A stretch of DNA of 46,915 nt. Origin: an uncultured Methanobacteriaceae archaeon. GTDB taxonomy: Archaea > Methanobacteriota > Methanobacteria > Methanobacteriales > Methanobacteriaceae. The notes below the pieces were generated by a model that ran no database searches, was not told the origin of the DNA, and saw only the letters and a program-made list of their open reading frames with translations. How positions within the stretch are numbered: position 1 is the stretch's first letter; every line of letters begins with the position of its first letter. Below, one piece after another: positions 17,280 through 26,169 of this stretch. Location: NCBI GenBank assembly GCA_947259185.1, contig CAMYKT010000014.1, positions 1 to 46,915 on the forward strand, written 5' to 3'. A program made the translations under genes and the position numbers.

Positions 17280-18128
17280 ATGGAAGAAATCCCCATAACT
17301 GATAACCACATACATGTAGACCCTATACAGGGGGAAGGACCCTTAAAAGTAGCTCAGAAATTCCATGCCTCCGGAGGAAGGGTCATGATCATACCTAATA
17401 AACCCTCCTGGAGTTGTGGTAAACCATTTAATTATAAACATGCCATGGACCTGGTCTTGGAATACGTGGATATAATCAACCAGAACACACCGGTAAAGGC
17501 CTATGCGGTTTTAGGACTGCACCCGGCAGAACTATCCCGGCTTTTAGATTCTGGTAAATCAGCACAAGAAGCCGGAACACTAATAAAAGAAGGTATGGAA
17601 TATGCCCAGAAAAAAGTCCAGGAAGGGGAGGCAGTGGCCCTGGGGGAAATAGGCCGACCCCACTATGAAGTCTCCCGGGAAGAATGGGAACTCCACAACC
17701 GGATCATGGTACAGGTTATGGAACTGGCTAAAGAGGCAGATTGCCCGGTGCAACTACATACCGAATCCTCCCAGGAACCACAATTTAATGAATTCAGTCA
17801 GATGGCCGATAAAGCCGGTCTTAAAAGACATAAACTGATTAAACACTTCTCCGGTCCCTATACTTCCCGGGAAGAAAACCATGGACTCACCCCCTCTCTA
17901 ATTGCCACCCGGGAGGTGGTGAGTGAGGGCATAAAAAAAGGAAATACTTTTTTAATGGAAACTGATTACCTGGATGATGTTACCCGTCCCGGGGCGGTTT
18001 TAGGACCAAAAACTGTACCCCGCCGGACCTTTGAATTTATTAAAAAAGGGATAATGACTACCGAGGAGGCCTTCTGTATTCATAAGGAAAATGTGAAAAG
18101 GGTGTATGGGATTGATAATGAACTTTAA
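17280..18128 (+). CDS. TatD-like metal-dependent hydrolase
   Basis: Amidohydrolase/TatD superfamily TIM barrel. Metal-binding residues are visible as DNHIHVDP at residues 8-15, GLHPAE near 80, LGEIGRPHYEV with the catalytic Glu near 121-131, VQLHTESS near 160, KHFSGPYTSREE near 190 and METDYLDD near 224. The spacing matches the archaeal branch of predicted TatD-type hydrolases (282 residues). A DNase or phosphoesterase activity is likely, but the substrate is unknown. CTGAGGAAC before ATG 17280 can serve as the ribosome-binding site. It converges with the DNA ligase gene, with only ~23 bases between stops. Confidence 0.87.
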   Translation: MEEIPITDNHIHVDPIQGEGPLKVAQKFHASGGRVMIIPNKPSWSCGKPFNYKHAMDLVLEYVDIINQNTPVKAYAVLGLHPAELSRLLDSGKSAQEAGTLIKEGMEYAQKKVQEGEAVALGEIGRPHYEVSREEWELHNRIMVQVMELAKEADCPVQLHTESSQEPQFNEFSQMADKAGLKRHKLIKHFSGPYTSREENHGLTPSLIATREVVSEGIKKGNTFLMETDYLDDVTRPGAVLGPKTVPRRTFEFIKKGIMTTEEAFCIHKENVKRVYGIDNEL

Positions 18129-18151
18129 AAAAAAATAGTTTAGATTTATAA

Positions 18152-19039
18152 TTAATCCCAGCGAAAACGAACCCATACCGGAGCCCGGGGAGAACCATTT
18201 ATCATTTCCTGGACTCTGATTTCAGCTAAAAGGGGCCGGTTACTAATTAATAATTCAGATTCCACCTCTTCTGGTAGCTCAATATCCAGAGGGGCCTGAT
18301 TTTTTTTAAGGATATGGAGTATGATTTTACGGTCTCTATCACTAAAACCGGTCCCTACCTTACCCAGGAATTTCCCATCTTTTTTAAGGATTAAAGCACC
18401 AAAAGGAATACTACCTGTACTACGGGTAGCACCCACCACATATACATCCAGAGTGTCCTGTTTTTTCACTTTCAACCATTTATTGGATCTTTTACCGGCA
18501 TCATAGCTGGAATTTGCTTTTTTGAGAACTGCACCTTCAAAGCCCTCTTCCAGGTATTTTTTAAAATGATTTTTCCAATCTTTATCAGTGGTTTCCTGGA
18601 AAGGAACAATATCAATACCTTCCTTAAAATAAACAGCTTTTAATAGAATTCCCTTACGATCAAGTAATGTTTTAGAGCTTAAATCTTCTCCATCCAGCTG
18701 TATAATATCAAACAGGTTATAGGTGGCAGGTATTTTTCGGGATAAAATACTTATTTTAAATTTATCCTCCACATTACGCTTTAATAATTGCCTGAAACCA
18801 CCCTTCACAGTAAGTTCTCCGTCCAGGACCCAGTTATCACTTTTAATGTTTCTTTTTAAGGCTTCTACAATTTCAGGGAACTTATGGGCAGCATTAACAT
18901 GTCTACGGGTCCATAGGTCAATTTTATCTTTATTTCGCTGGGCTATTATCCGTTCTCCATCGTATTTAGGTTCGATGAGCCAGGTACCCTCCAGGTGGAG
19001 TTTTTCTTTTACTAAAGTGGCCAGCATAGGTTCAATCAT
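18152..19039 (-). CDS. ATP-dependent DNA ligase of the NHEJ (LigD ligase-domain) type
   Basis: Stand-alone ligase corresponding to the ligase domain of bacterial LigD. Motif I is EPKYDGERI with the adenylated Lys at residue 25. Other nucleotidyltransferase motifs are DGELT (about 91-95), YNLFDIIQLDGEDL (motif III), EEGFEGAVLKK (motif IV) and SNKWLKVKK (motif V). The C-terminal OB domain includes VYVVGATRSTGSIPFGALIL and ends VWVRFRW. No polymerase or phosphoesterase domain is attached. It follows the ku gene by 26 bases on the same strand, so the pair forms a minimal non-homologous end-joining module. Confidence 0.93.
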   Translation of the reverse strand: MIEPMLATLVKEKLHLEGTWLIEPKYDGERIIAQRNKDKIDLWTRRHVNAAHKFPEIVEALKRNIKSDNWVLDGELTVKGGFRQLLKRNVEDKFKISILSRKIPATYNLFDIIQLDGEDLSSKTLLDRKGILLKAVYFKEGIDIVPFQETTDKDWKNHFKKYLEEGFEGAVLKKANSSYDAGKRSNKWLKVKKQDTLDVYVVGATRSTGSIPFGALILKKDGKFLGKVGTGFSDRDRKIILHILKKNQAPLDIELPEEVESELLISNRPLLAEIRVQEMINGSPRAPVWVRFRWD

Positions 19040-19065
19040 AGACTAATATCTCCTAAAAAAAAATA

Positions 19066-19833
19066 TTATTTACTCTCTAATAGCATTCTTTCCAGCTCAG
19101 CTTCAATGGAACGTGTTTCCGGTAATTTGATTTCTTCCGGGGGGATCTCCTCACCCAGAGCCTTTTTTTCTATTAGTTCTTTTACCTGGGTGGTGTATTC
19201 CTCCTGGTAACTACCCCAATCAAAATCAAAACTCATCTTCTCTACCACCAGCACTCCTTTTTCCAGGAGGTCCTCGGGGACTTCGGCTTCGATGATTTCT
19301 ATTTCCTCAGAGGATCTTACCTGTTCTTTATAGAGGAGCTGTTTTAAGAGAAAACCATTTTCCTGTGGTTGTAGCATTCCAATATATTCGTTGCTCCGGG
19401 ACACCCATTTAACCACTGCTACTTTATTACTTTTCTCCAGAGCTTTTTTAAGTAAAAGAAAACTTTGCCCCACTCCCCCTTTTTCAGGTGATTGGGTACC
19501 GATGTAATAGGGCTTTCCCAGGCCCAGAAGAGGGATTTCTTCCCTTTTACAGAATCCCTGTATTTCCATTATTTTATTGGCAAAAGGCCGGAGGGATTCA
19601 ATTTCCTCATCAGAGAACTTTAAACATTCACCGGCAATAAAAAAAGCTTTAGATATTTCATCTCTTTTTAATTCCTTCCCATCCTTTTCACACACCTTTT
19701 TATACCGCACCCGGCCACAGTCTTTTTTATGCACCTGATGAAAACCAATGTGCAAGGGCCCGCTGGCAGAATAAGTACGGATGGGAATTAAAATACTTCC
19801 AAAAGTTAGATATCCAGACCAGATGGATCGCAT
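19066..19833 (-). CDS. ku: Ku DNA end-binding protein
   Basis: Prokaryotic Ku homodimer that threads onto broken DNA ends and recruits ligase. The family start MRSIWSGYLTFGSILIPIRTY is followed by HQVHKKDCGRVRYKKVC, a KDGKELKRDEISKAF segment, the Ku core IMEIQGFCKREEIP and the dimer region AVVKWVSRSNEYIGMLQP. A charged C-terminal region (ELIEKKALGEEI...ELERMLLESK) completes its 255 residues. Ku is found in only some archaea; here it is the promoter-proximal gene of a two-gene operon with an NHEJ-type ligase. A TATA-like AAAATATATTACC lies about 40 bases upstream on the minus strand. Confidence 0.95.
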   Translation of the reverse strand: MRSIWSGYLTFGSILIPIRTYSASGPLHIGFHQVHKKDCGRVRYKKVCEKDGKELKRDEISKAFFIAGECLKFSDEEIESLRPFANKIMEIQGFCKREEIPLLGLGKPYYIGTQSPEKGGVGQSFLLLKKALEKSNKVAVVKWVSRSNEYIGMLQPQENGFLLKQLLYKEQVRSSEEIEIIEAEVPEDLLEKGVLVVEKMSFDFDWGSYQEEYTTQVKELIEKKALGEEIPPEEIKLPETRSIEAELERMLLESK

Positions 19834-19942
19834 AACTATACACCCCTATAATATTCTTTTAAAAAGAGGTAATATATTTTTTCCAGGGGACAAAAAAAAG
19901 TTTCAGTAATTAAGGTAATAAAAAAATGAATGGAGTGTGAGT

Positions 19943-20518
19943 TTATCCTCCACCCATAACAAAACTAACCACCATAATGAATATTCCAATTACCACTATT
20001 TCAATACTGGTTTTAAAGAGACTCTCCCGGGAAACCCTCCCCAAATATATCCCCAGAAATATCAGGGCCACAAAGCACATGATAAGAGTAACAATGGTGG
20101 CGGTGATCCGATCAGCAATTAATAGAAAGGCGGTTACCGGTACAAATGATCCAATAAAACTGGAAAAACCATGGGTGAACATACTCATGTAAATACGGCG
20201 CTTGGCCTGTTTATGGATTAGAGTATCATCCAGTTTACCTTCTTCCATAATCATCTTCTTTTCCAGTTCCCGCATGGAACGCATTTCCTCGGCCCGTTCC
20301 CCAATAAATGATCCAAAGGCATTGGACATGGCTATGGCTATTCCGCCACTAAGACCAGTCAGGCCAATGAGGTAGTTAGGTATTTCTGCCCCACCTAGAC
20401 CAGCCACACCACTGGCAGTAAGAGTGACCCCCATAACTGCCAGTATCCCCTCCAGACTCCCTAAAGCCACATAACGGCTCATATTAAAAAATTCTTCAAA
20501 AAATTCTTTTAAATTCAT
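19943..20518 (-). CDS. VIT1/CCC1-like membrane protein
   Basis: 191 residues with about five membrane segments. The N-terminus (RYVALGSLEGILAVMGVTLTAS) and the next block with GLSGGIAIAMSNAFGSFIGERAEE match the vacuolar iron transporter (VIT1/CCC1) family, where the conserved Gly and the N-S-x-G-x-x-x-G-E-x-A-E stretch sit in the first helices. A charged loop (MRELEKKMIMEEGKLDD) follows, then three more helices. Iron or manganese transport is the family role; it is not proven here. It starts 31 bases after the HMG-CoA reductase stop on the same strand, so readthrough expression is possible. GGGAG precedes the ATG. Confidence 0.75.
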   Translation of the reverse strand: MNLKEFFEEFFNMSRYVALGSLEGILAVMGVTLTASGVAGLGGAEIPNYLIGLTGLSGGIAIAMSNAFGSFIGERAEEMRSMRELEKKMIMEEGKLDDTLIHKQAKRRIYMSMFTHGFSSFIGSFVPVTAFLLIADRITATIVTLIMCFVALIFLGIYLGRVSRESLFKTSIEIVVIGIFIMVVSFVMGGG

Positions 20519-20549
20519 TTTATTTAATACTCCCTAAAAGCTGAGGTAT

Positions 20550-21758
20550 TTAACCTCTTCCCAGGTCTTTATGTGCCCGGGCCAGATGTCCTGAAGCTAG
20601 AGCCCCTAAAAGTGATAATTCTCCTGCCAGTACGGTGGCAGCTACAAGTTCTGCAAATTTCTGCACTTTACCGGCACCATAAACATCCATTATCTCCAGG
20701 CATTCCCGGGCGGTTTCCAGCCGGGTGCCCCCACCAAAGGTGGCCAGAGGCACATCAGGAAGGGTCACTGCAAAATATAAATCCCCATTTTGATCCTCGG
20801 CAGTGGTAATCCCCAGACTACCCTCCACCACATGGGCCTCATCCTGGCCAGTGGCCAAAAATAAGGCCCCGATCATATTAGCATAATGAGCATTAAAACC
20901 CATACTACCAGATATAGCAGAACCTACAAGGTTTTTAGCAATATTAACCTCGGCAATGGCCTGGGGGGTGGTTTTCAGTTTTTGTTTTACCATTTCAGCA
21001 GGTATCACTATTTCTGCTATCAGGGTCTTACCCCGGCCTTCTACCATGTTCAAAGCAGAGGGTTTCTTATCCACACAGACATTTCCACTAAGTGCCACCA
21101 CATGGGCTCCGGTCTCCTGGTGGAGTAAATCCAGGGCTTTTTCTGTGGCAATGGTCACCATATTCATCCCCATACTATCCCCGGTACTGTATACAAAACG
21201 GGGATAGATGTAAGAACCCACCACCAGGATAGGATCAATTTTTAATAGTTTCCCATGCCGGGTGGTGCTTTCTGCTGTTTCTTTTAGTTTCTGGAAATTA
21301 TCCTCTATCCAGACTTTTATTTCCAATGCTTTAATCACCGATTCGGCTTTAATCACCGGGGCTCTGGTCATTTTATCAGAGATGATGCGGGATGTAACAC
21401 CTCCCGCCTGGGTTATGAGGGAGCATCCCCGGTTAACTGAGGCCACCAGGGCCCCTTCAGAGGTGGCCAGAGGAACATAAAAATCGCCTTGGGCATATTC
21501 ACCCTTGACTTTCAGGGGACCGGCCACACCCACCGGAATCTGGATAGTTCCCACAGGATTTTCAATATTCTTTTTAACTGCCTCATCCATATCCAGAGAA
21601 TAATGGGCCACATTATCCAGTGATCCCGCAGATATGGTTTCTATAAATTCCCTTCTAATATCCACACTCTCTTTTACATTGGAGGTGAATTTTTCTATCT
21701 CATGGAGCTTCATATCTCCAGAGGATAGTTTTTTAATTATCTTGTTTTTATCTACCAT
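20550..21758 (-). CDS. hmgA: HMG-CoA reductase, class I
   Basis: Reduces HMG-CoA to mevalonate with NADPH, the key step toward archaeal isoprenoid lipids. Family signatures are all present: ENPVGTIQIPVGVAGPLKV (about residues 66-84), the catalytic-Glu segment PLATSEGALVASVNRG, the NADPH motif GDSMGMNMVTIATEKAL (about 194-210), SGNVCVDKKPSALN with the catalytic Lys, TGQDEAHVVEGS and, near the end, SLLGALASGHLARAHKDLGR carrying the catalytic His. At 402 residues it has normal archaeal size. Its upstream region holds a duplicated 28-bp element around a TATA box, described separately. It connects functionally with the GGGP synthase at 11 kb. Confidence 0.97.
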   Translation of the reverse strand: MVDKNKIIKKLSSGDMKLHEIEKFTSNVKESVDIRREFIETISAGSLDNVAHYSLDMDEAVKKNIENPVGTIQIPVGVAGPLKVKGEYAQGDFYVPLATSEGALVASVNRGCSLITQAGGVTSRIISDKMTRAPVIKAESVIKALEIKVWIEDNFQKLKETAESTTRHGKLLKIDPILVVGSYIYPRFVYSTGDSMGMNMVTIATEKALDLLHQETGAHVVALSGNVCVDKKPSALNMVEGRGKTLIAEIVIPAEMVKQKLKTTPQAIAEVNIAKNLVGSAISGSMGFNAHYANMIGALFLATGQDEAHVVEGSLGITTAEDQNGDLYFAVTLPDVPLATFGGGTRLETARECLEIMDVYGAGKVQKFAELVAATVLAGELSLLGALASGHLARAHKDLGRG

Positions 21759-21799
21759 GATTAAAACCTTAGGGGGTGTATTTTTGGAAATTATTTAAT

Positions 21800-21868
21800 T
21801 TTCTTAAGATGTGTTTATCCTTATTTTTTTATAAATGAAATTTCTTAAGATGTGTTTATCCTTATTTT
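21800..21868. repeat. Exact 28-bp direct repeat flanking the hmgA TATA box
   Basis: The 28 bases at 21800-21827 recur exactly at 21841-21868, a period of 41 bases. The core reads TTCTTAAGATGTGTTTATCC on the plus strand. Between the copies, on the minus strand, lies TTTATAAAAA (about 21826-21835), which is positioned about 70 bases before the hmgA start and could be its TATA box. A duplicated element on both sides of a promoter is a candidate regulator site. It may equally be a duplicated stretch without function. Confidence 0.7.
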
Positions 21869-21894
21869 AGATTCTTCAGGATTTTACCATAATC

Positions 21895-22752
21895 TTAGAA
21901 TCCTTTTATGATATTTACCATATCTGATGGTTTTTCCACCACCTGGACCCCTACTTCTTCCAGGGCCTGGATTTTACTCTCGGCTGTTCCACTATTCCCC
22001 TCAATAATAGCCCCAGCATGCCCCATTCTCTTACCGGGCGGGGCGGTGGTACCGGCGATGTAGGCAATAACTGGTTTAGAAATGTTTTTTTCTATGTACT
22101 GGGCAGCTTTTTCCTCGGCATTACCTCCGATTTCACCAATCATCACCATGGCCCGGGTGTCCGGGTCGTCTTCAAATTTCTGCAGTACAGTGGCAAAGTC
22201 CAGTCCCACCACCGGGTCTCCTCCAATCCCCACACAACTACTTTGACCCTTACCAGAACGACTAATCTGGTGGGCGAATTCATAGGTGAGGGTTCCACTA
22301 CGGGATACAATACCAATATCCCCTGGTTGGAATATATGGGCCGGCATGATACCCAGCTTACCCACTCCCGGAGAGATAACTCCCGGGGTATTAGGTCCCA
22401 CTACGGTGGTATCCATTTTTTGGGCATACTCCATAATCTGCATGGAATCATGCACCGTGATGTGTTCGGTGATAATTATAACGGTATCCAACTGACTTAT
22501 AGCTTCAAAAGCGGCATCTTTAGCAAAGGGGGCAGGTACAAAGATAATGGAGGTATTAACATCCTCCACTTCGGTTACTGCTTCTACAGAATCATAAACC
22601 GTTAATGGTCCGAATTTTTGACCACCTTTACCCGGAGTTACTCCCGCCACGATATTGGTGTTGTATTCCAGCATTTGCTCGGTATGGAAAGCTCCCTGCT
22701 TTCCGGTAATTCCCTGTACTAAACATTTGGTATTTTTATCCAGGATTATCAT
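21895..22752 (-). CDS. sucD: Succinyl-CoA ligase alpha subunit
   Basis: Alpha subunit of ADP-forming succinate-CoA ligase; in methanogens it serves the incomplete reductive citrate pathway toward 2-oxoglutarate. The CoA-binding Rossmann part has VQGITGKQGAFHTEQML and AGVTPGKGGQKFG, then IVSRSGTLTYEFA (about residues 148-160), GIGGDPVVG and the active-site His in KRMGHAGAII (about 242-251). At 285 residues it has typical length. The beta subunit gene is not in this window. ATG 22752 has AAGGAG upstream. It reads toward hmgA but the intervening 136 bases contain the repeat and a likely promoter. Confidence 0.96.
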   Translation of the reverse strand: MIILDKNTKCLVQGITGKQGAFHTEQMLEYNTNIVAGVTPGKGGQKFGPLTVYDSVEAVTEVEDVNTSIIFVPAPFAKDAAFEAISQLDTVIIITEHITVHDSMQIMEYAQKMDTTVVGPNTPGVISPGVGKLGIMPAHIFQPGDIGIVSRSGTLTYEFAHQISRSGKGQSSCVGIGGDPVVGLDFATVLQKFEDDPDTRAMVMIGEIGGNAEEKAAQYIEKNISKPVIAYIAGTTAPPGKRMGHAGAIIEGNSGTAESKIQALEEVGVQVVEKPSDMVNIIKGF

Positions 22753-22911
22753 GATAAATACTCCTTAATTATTTTTTTTTTTATGAGTTTATGAAAAAAT
22801 AAAATATTTTTTTTTAGTAGTTACTATATGGGCAGCTTATTTATTTAAGGATTGGGATAACCAGCTCTAGCTTAAAGGGATAAGGTATTTTTCCGGTTAA
22901 TATTTATGGAG

Positions 22912-23640
22912 CTACAACCTTAAAATACGGGTCCTTTCTTCAAAGGGCACAGCCAGATCAATGATATTACCATTCATATAGGCGGTTACCGAGGTAATAA
23001 CGCTTCCCGGTATCACATGGGATGGTGCTCCCCTTTTTACCAGGTAAACATTTTTATTTCCCAGAGCAGCTCCCATCATGGCCCCGGCCACACTACCCAC
23101 ACTCTCCAAATCTTCTATAGTGGCAATAATTACCGGGTCATCAGTTTTATCTGATACATAACCCACTCCCGGTATATGGTTAACCCCGGGGGTGATAGGA
23201 GCAGATACATCCGTAACCCCACTCATACCCTGGGCAGCCAGGCGGGCGGAGTTAGCCACCTCTCCCACAAAGTCTTCCCCTCCATAGGTGTCAAAGGCCA
23301 TGATGATAGCATCAGGGTAGCGGTCCTGACGTATCCGGGCTTCGGCATAGGATATGCCCTCCCCGGCACCTTCCGGGGTGGAAGATATTCCCTGCACATC
23401 TCCCAGGTCCTCGGCATTATCCCTTAAAATTTGCACCATGGCCTGGTTAATGGTCTCTAAAAGATCATCCGGGACAAAGGCACTGATAACCACATCATCA
23501 CCAGTTATGTTGGTAAGGGCTGCTTTATTGGCTCCCATGTCCACTAAATGGGAGATGTTATCTTCTAAGTTCTTTATAAGAGATTTACTACAACTTGTGT
23601 CATTATTAGATATATCTGCACCAATGGAGCTTACTTTCAT
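22912..23640 (-). CDS. Conserved hypothetical protein, methanogen type
   Basis: 242 residues, soluble, alpha/beta-like. Notable segments are VSSIGADISNNDTSC at the N-terminus, a run of Gly-containing loops (EGAGEGISYAEAR, AFDTYGGEDFVGEVAN), PGVNHIPGVGYVSDKTDDP in the middle and SVAGAMMGAALGNKNVYLVKRGAPSHVIPGS-like text near residue 185-215. I do not recognise the family with confidence. GGTGATC precedes ATG 23640. It lies upstream of sucD on the same strand with 159 bases between and seems to be its own unit. No membrane segment, signal peptide or cysteine cluster is seen, and no function is offered. Confidence 0.65.
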   Translation of the reverse strand: MKVSSIGADISNNDTSCSKSLIKNLEDNISHLVDMGANKAALTNITGDDVVISAFVPDDLLETINQAMVQILRDNAEDLGDVQGISSTPEGAGEGISYAEARIRQDRYPDAIIMAFDTYGGEDFVGEVANSARLAAQGMSGVTDVSAPITPGVNHIPGVGYVSDKTDDPVIIATIEDLESVGSVAGAMMGAALGNKNVYLVKRGAPSHVIPGSVITSVTAYMNGNIIDLAVPFEERTRILRL

Positions 23641-24010
23641 GGGATCACCTTTTTGATTAATTATATATAATTATTGGATAAAGTATCAGTTTTGGGGTTA
23701 GGTGGGGTTTTTTTAAATAATTTCTTTTTTTTAGATTGAAGCTAATATTTAGTATATCTTCACTTTTTAATACATTTTAAGTAATTGTTATATTTGCTAC
23801 AAACAAATAGGTAGATTTATTTAGTGGTATTACTAATACTGAGTTGTTTGATTATCATTTTCAGGGATTTTAATCCCGCATCAGTAAAGTTCAGTTTCAG
23901 TAGTTATTATTATGCTGCACAAAGGAGTTTTTGCTTTTTTAGGCCGTCCTTTAAGGATTAGCAATCATTTACCATTTATTTTTCAGATATTTTCTTTTAA
24001 TTGATTGTGC
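23641..24010. other. Long spacer upstream of the adhesin gene
   Basis: About 370 AT-rich bases between two divergent genes. Near 23660-23675 the palindromic AATTATATATAATT could act as a TATA box in either direction. The long leader before the adhesin has no open frame or recognised RNA. I see no repeat in it. Confidence 0.35.
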
Positions 24011-24025
24011 AAGGAGGTGAAAAAC

Positions 24026-25909
24026 GTGAAAAAACAACTAATAATAACTCTAACAGTTCTAATATTAGCTATCACCATGGCTGGTGCGGTATCTGCTACG
24101 GTGGATCCGGATAGTGTGAAATACGTTTCCCCTACAGGTAGTGATGATAATGATGGAACAGAAACCAATCCCTATTTAACCATTGGTAAAGGAATAACTT
24201 CGGTAAGTGTGGATGGTACGGTTAATGTGGCTGATGGAACCTACTATGAACATTTGAGCATTGAAAAGAATTTGAATCTGGTAGGTCAAAGTCAGGAAAA
24301 CACTATCATCGATGGATACAACACCGGAAAACCCATAACCATTAATAGTGGTGCTACAGTGAGTATCAGTCTATTTACCATACAAAATGGGGTTTCAGGT
24401 TTTAGTGGTGGTGGTATTGACAATTTTGCTACGGTTACTGTAAATAGCAGTACTTTCATAAACAACTCCGCACAGTATGGTGGTGCTATCTTCAATGCTG
24501 CTGGATCCAATTTGAATGTAATTGATTGCACTTTCACCGATAACCATGGAATTTTTGGGGGTGGTGCTATCTATGATGCTGAAGGTACCAGTGCGGTGAC
24601 AGGGAGTACTTTTACTAATAATTTAGCAGCTTATGGAGGTGCTATCTACACCTATGGTACGGTAACTGTAAATGATAGTACTTTTACCAGTAACAGTGCC
24701 ACTACTTGGGGTGGAGCAATCTACAATTATTATGGCTACGATTACGATGCTACTCTAACTGTAACTGACAGTGTCTTTACCAGCAATACCGCACCTTTTG
24801 GTGGTGCTATCTACAATTATGCTACTTTAAGTGTATCTGATAGTACTTTCACCGGTAATACTGCCACTAGTTATGGTGGTGCTATCTACAATAATGATAA
24901 TTATTGTAGTGCGGATGTGGAAACAAGTACTTTTTATGGTAACACCGCAACTGTTGGTGGTGCAATCTTCAACAATTGGGGTACTGTGAATGCGAATTTC
25001 AATCGTATTGCGGATAATTCACATATAGCCATACACAATCATGCTGGATCTGCTGATGCCCGGTATAACTGGTGGGGATCCAATAATCCAAACTTTGCCA
25101 CTTTAATTGGTGGCGCGGCGGATTACTCTCCCTGGTTATACATGGTTTTCTGGGCTGATCCTACTTCCATTGCCTCAGGTGAGACTTCAACACTATTTGC
25201 TAACTTCAACAATGCCTTTGATGGTACCAGCACTACTCTCTTAGATCCAGCTAATGGTCACCTGCCTGATGGTACTTTAGTGACTTTTAAAACTGATTTA
25301 GGGGAAGTGGGCAGCCAAGTTGTGGATAAACCCACCAGTCTTGGTGTGGCCATTGCTACTTTAAATGGCAGTGAATCTGGTTTAGCCACAGTAAAAGCGG
25401 CTTTAGATACAGAAGAACTAACTGATACCGTGCAAATTGGAGCAGAACCACCGGAAACTGGTATTTTCACTCGTTTAATGGTGCAGGATGCGGCTATTCG
25501 AGTCAGGAATTTCATCACCAGTCGTGGTGTTTTACCTAACTGGGTACGTATGGAGGATACTGCTGGTGTTACCCATTATGTGACCATGCCGGTATTTTTG
25601 GAGTTATCCACAGCCAGTTTAATATCCGGGGCTAATGAATTTAAGGCCATGGATGTTAAAACGGCACCTAAAGCTGCAGGTTCAACCATTGTTAACCGCA
25701 ACCTTTACAAGGCTGGTTATATGGATATGGCCTCCAGGGTGAATAAGTTCATCCGGAATAATGGTGTGGCACCTAATTTCGCCTGGAGTTCGCTGGGTAA
25801 CATTCGTTTCCAGTCACTGGTGGATAGTTTTGCTCGTATTGTGGCTTTTAAGGCTGAACGAGGAGTACTACCAAATTATGTGGTTATAAACACCCGCCGG
25901 GTAAGATAA
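24026..25909 (+). CDS. Secreted beta-helix adhesin-like protein with pseudomurein-binding repeats
   Basis: 627 residues. A signal peptide (KKQLIITLTVLILAITMAGAVSA) leads into a parallel beta-helix. After the opening YVSPTGSDDNDGTETNPYLT comes the polymorphic repeat pattern GGAI(Y/F)N alternating with VTDSTFTxNxA-type rungs, about eight copies between residues ~100 and 330. An Ig-like segment follows (PTSIASGETSTLFANFN). The C-terminus has two pseudomurein-binding repeats (AIRVRNFITSRGVLPNWVRM and MASRVNKFIRNNGVAPNF) that would hold it on the cell wall. The start is GTG 24026 with a perfect AAGGAGGTGA before it; the upstream TTG in frame is not needed. Adhesion is the likely role and is an inference. 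Confidence 0.9.
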   Translation: MKKQLIITLTVLILAITMAGAVSATVDPDSVKYVSPTGSDDNDGTETNPYLTIGKGITSVSVDGTVNVADGTYYEHLSIEKNLNLVGQSQENTIIDGYNTGKPITINSGATVSISLFTIQNGVSGFSGGGIDNFATVTVNSSTFINNSAQYGGAIFNAAGSNLNVIDCTFTDNHGIFGGGAIYDAEGTSAVTGSTFTNNLAAYGGAIYTYGTVTVNDSTFTSNSATTWGGAIYNYYGYDYDATLTVTDSVFTSNTAPFGGAIYNYATLSVSDSTFTGNTATSYGGAIYNNDNYCSADVETSTFYGNTATVGGAIFNNWGTVNANFNRIADNSHIAIHNHAGSADARYNWWGSNNPNFATLIGGAADYSPWLYMVFWADPTSIASGETSTLFANFNNAFDGTSTTLLDPANGHLPDGTLVTFKTDLGEVGSQVVDKPTSLGVAIATLNGSESGLATVKAALDTEELTDTVQIGAEPPETGIFTRLMVQDAAIRVRNFITSRGVLPNWVRMEDTAGVTHYVTMPVFLELSTASLISGANEFKAMDVKTAPKAAGSTIVNRNLYKAGYMDMASRVNKFIRNNGVAPNFAWSSLGNIRFQSLVDSFARIVAFKAERGVLPNYVVINTRRVR

Positions 25910-25943
25910 AAAAAACAATAATTTACCCCTTTTTTCTTTTTTT
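25899..25943 (+). terminator. Possible terminator of the adhesin gene
   Basis: GGGTAA (25899-25904, overlapping the last codons) can pair with TTACCC (25923-25928), and a long T-rich tract with TTTTTTCTTTTTTTT follows immediately. The loop is long, so the T-tract may be the main signal. Confidence 0.45.
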
Positions 25944-26169
25944 TAATTCAATACTAAAATTTAACTATATTTTAAAAAACAGATTAAGGCCTAAATATAA
26001 TATTATTTTTTAAGGTTGGTTTAGATAAAAACTAATATACTAGTTTAAAGGATATACTAATACATTCATCATTATTTGCATTGTTTTTATTATCAATATT
26101 TAACTGATATTAACTTTTAACTTAAATCTTAATAACTAAATTATTTACTATTAAAGAAGGTGTATAAAT

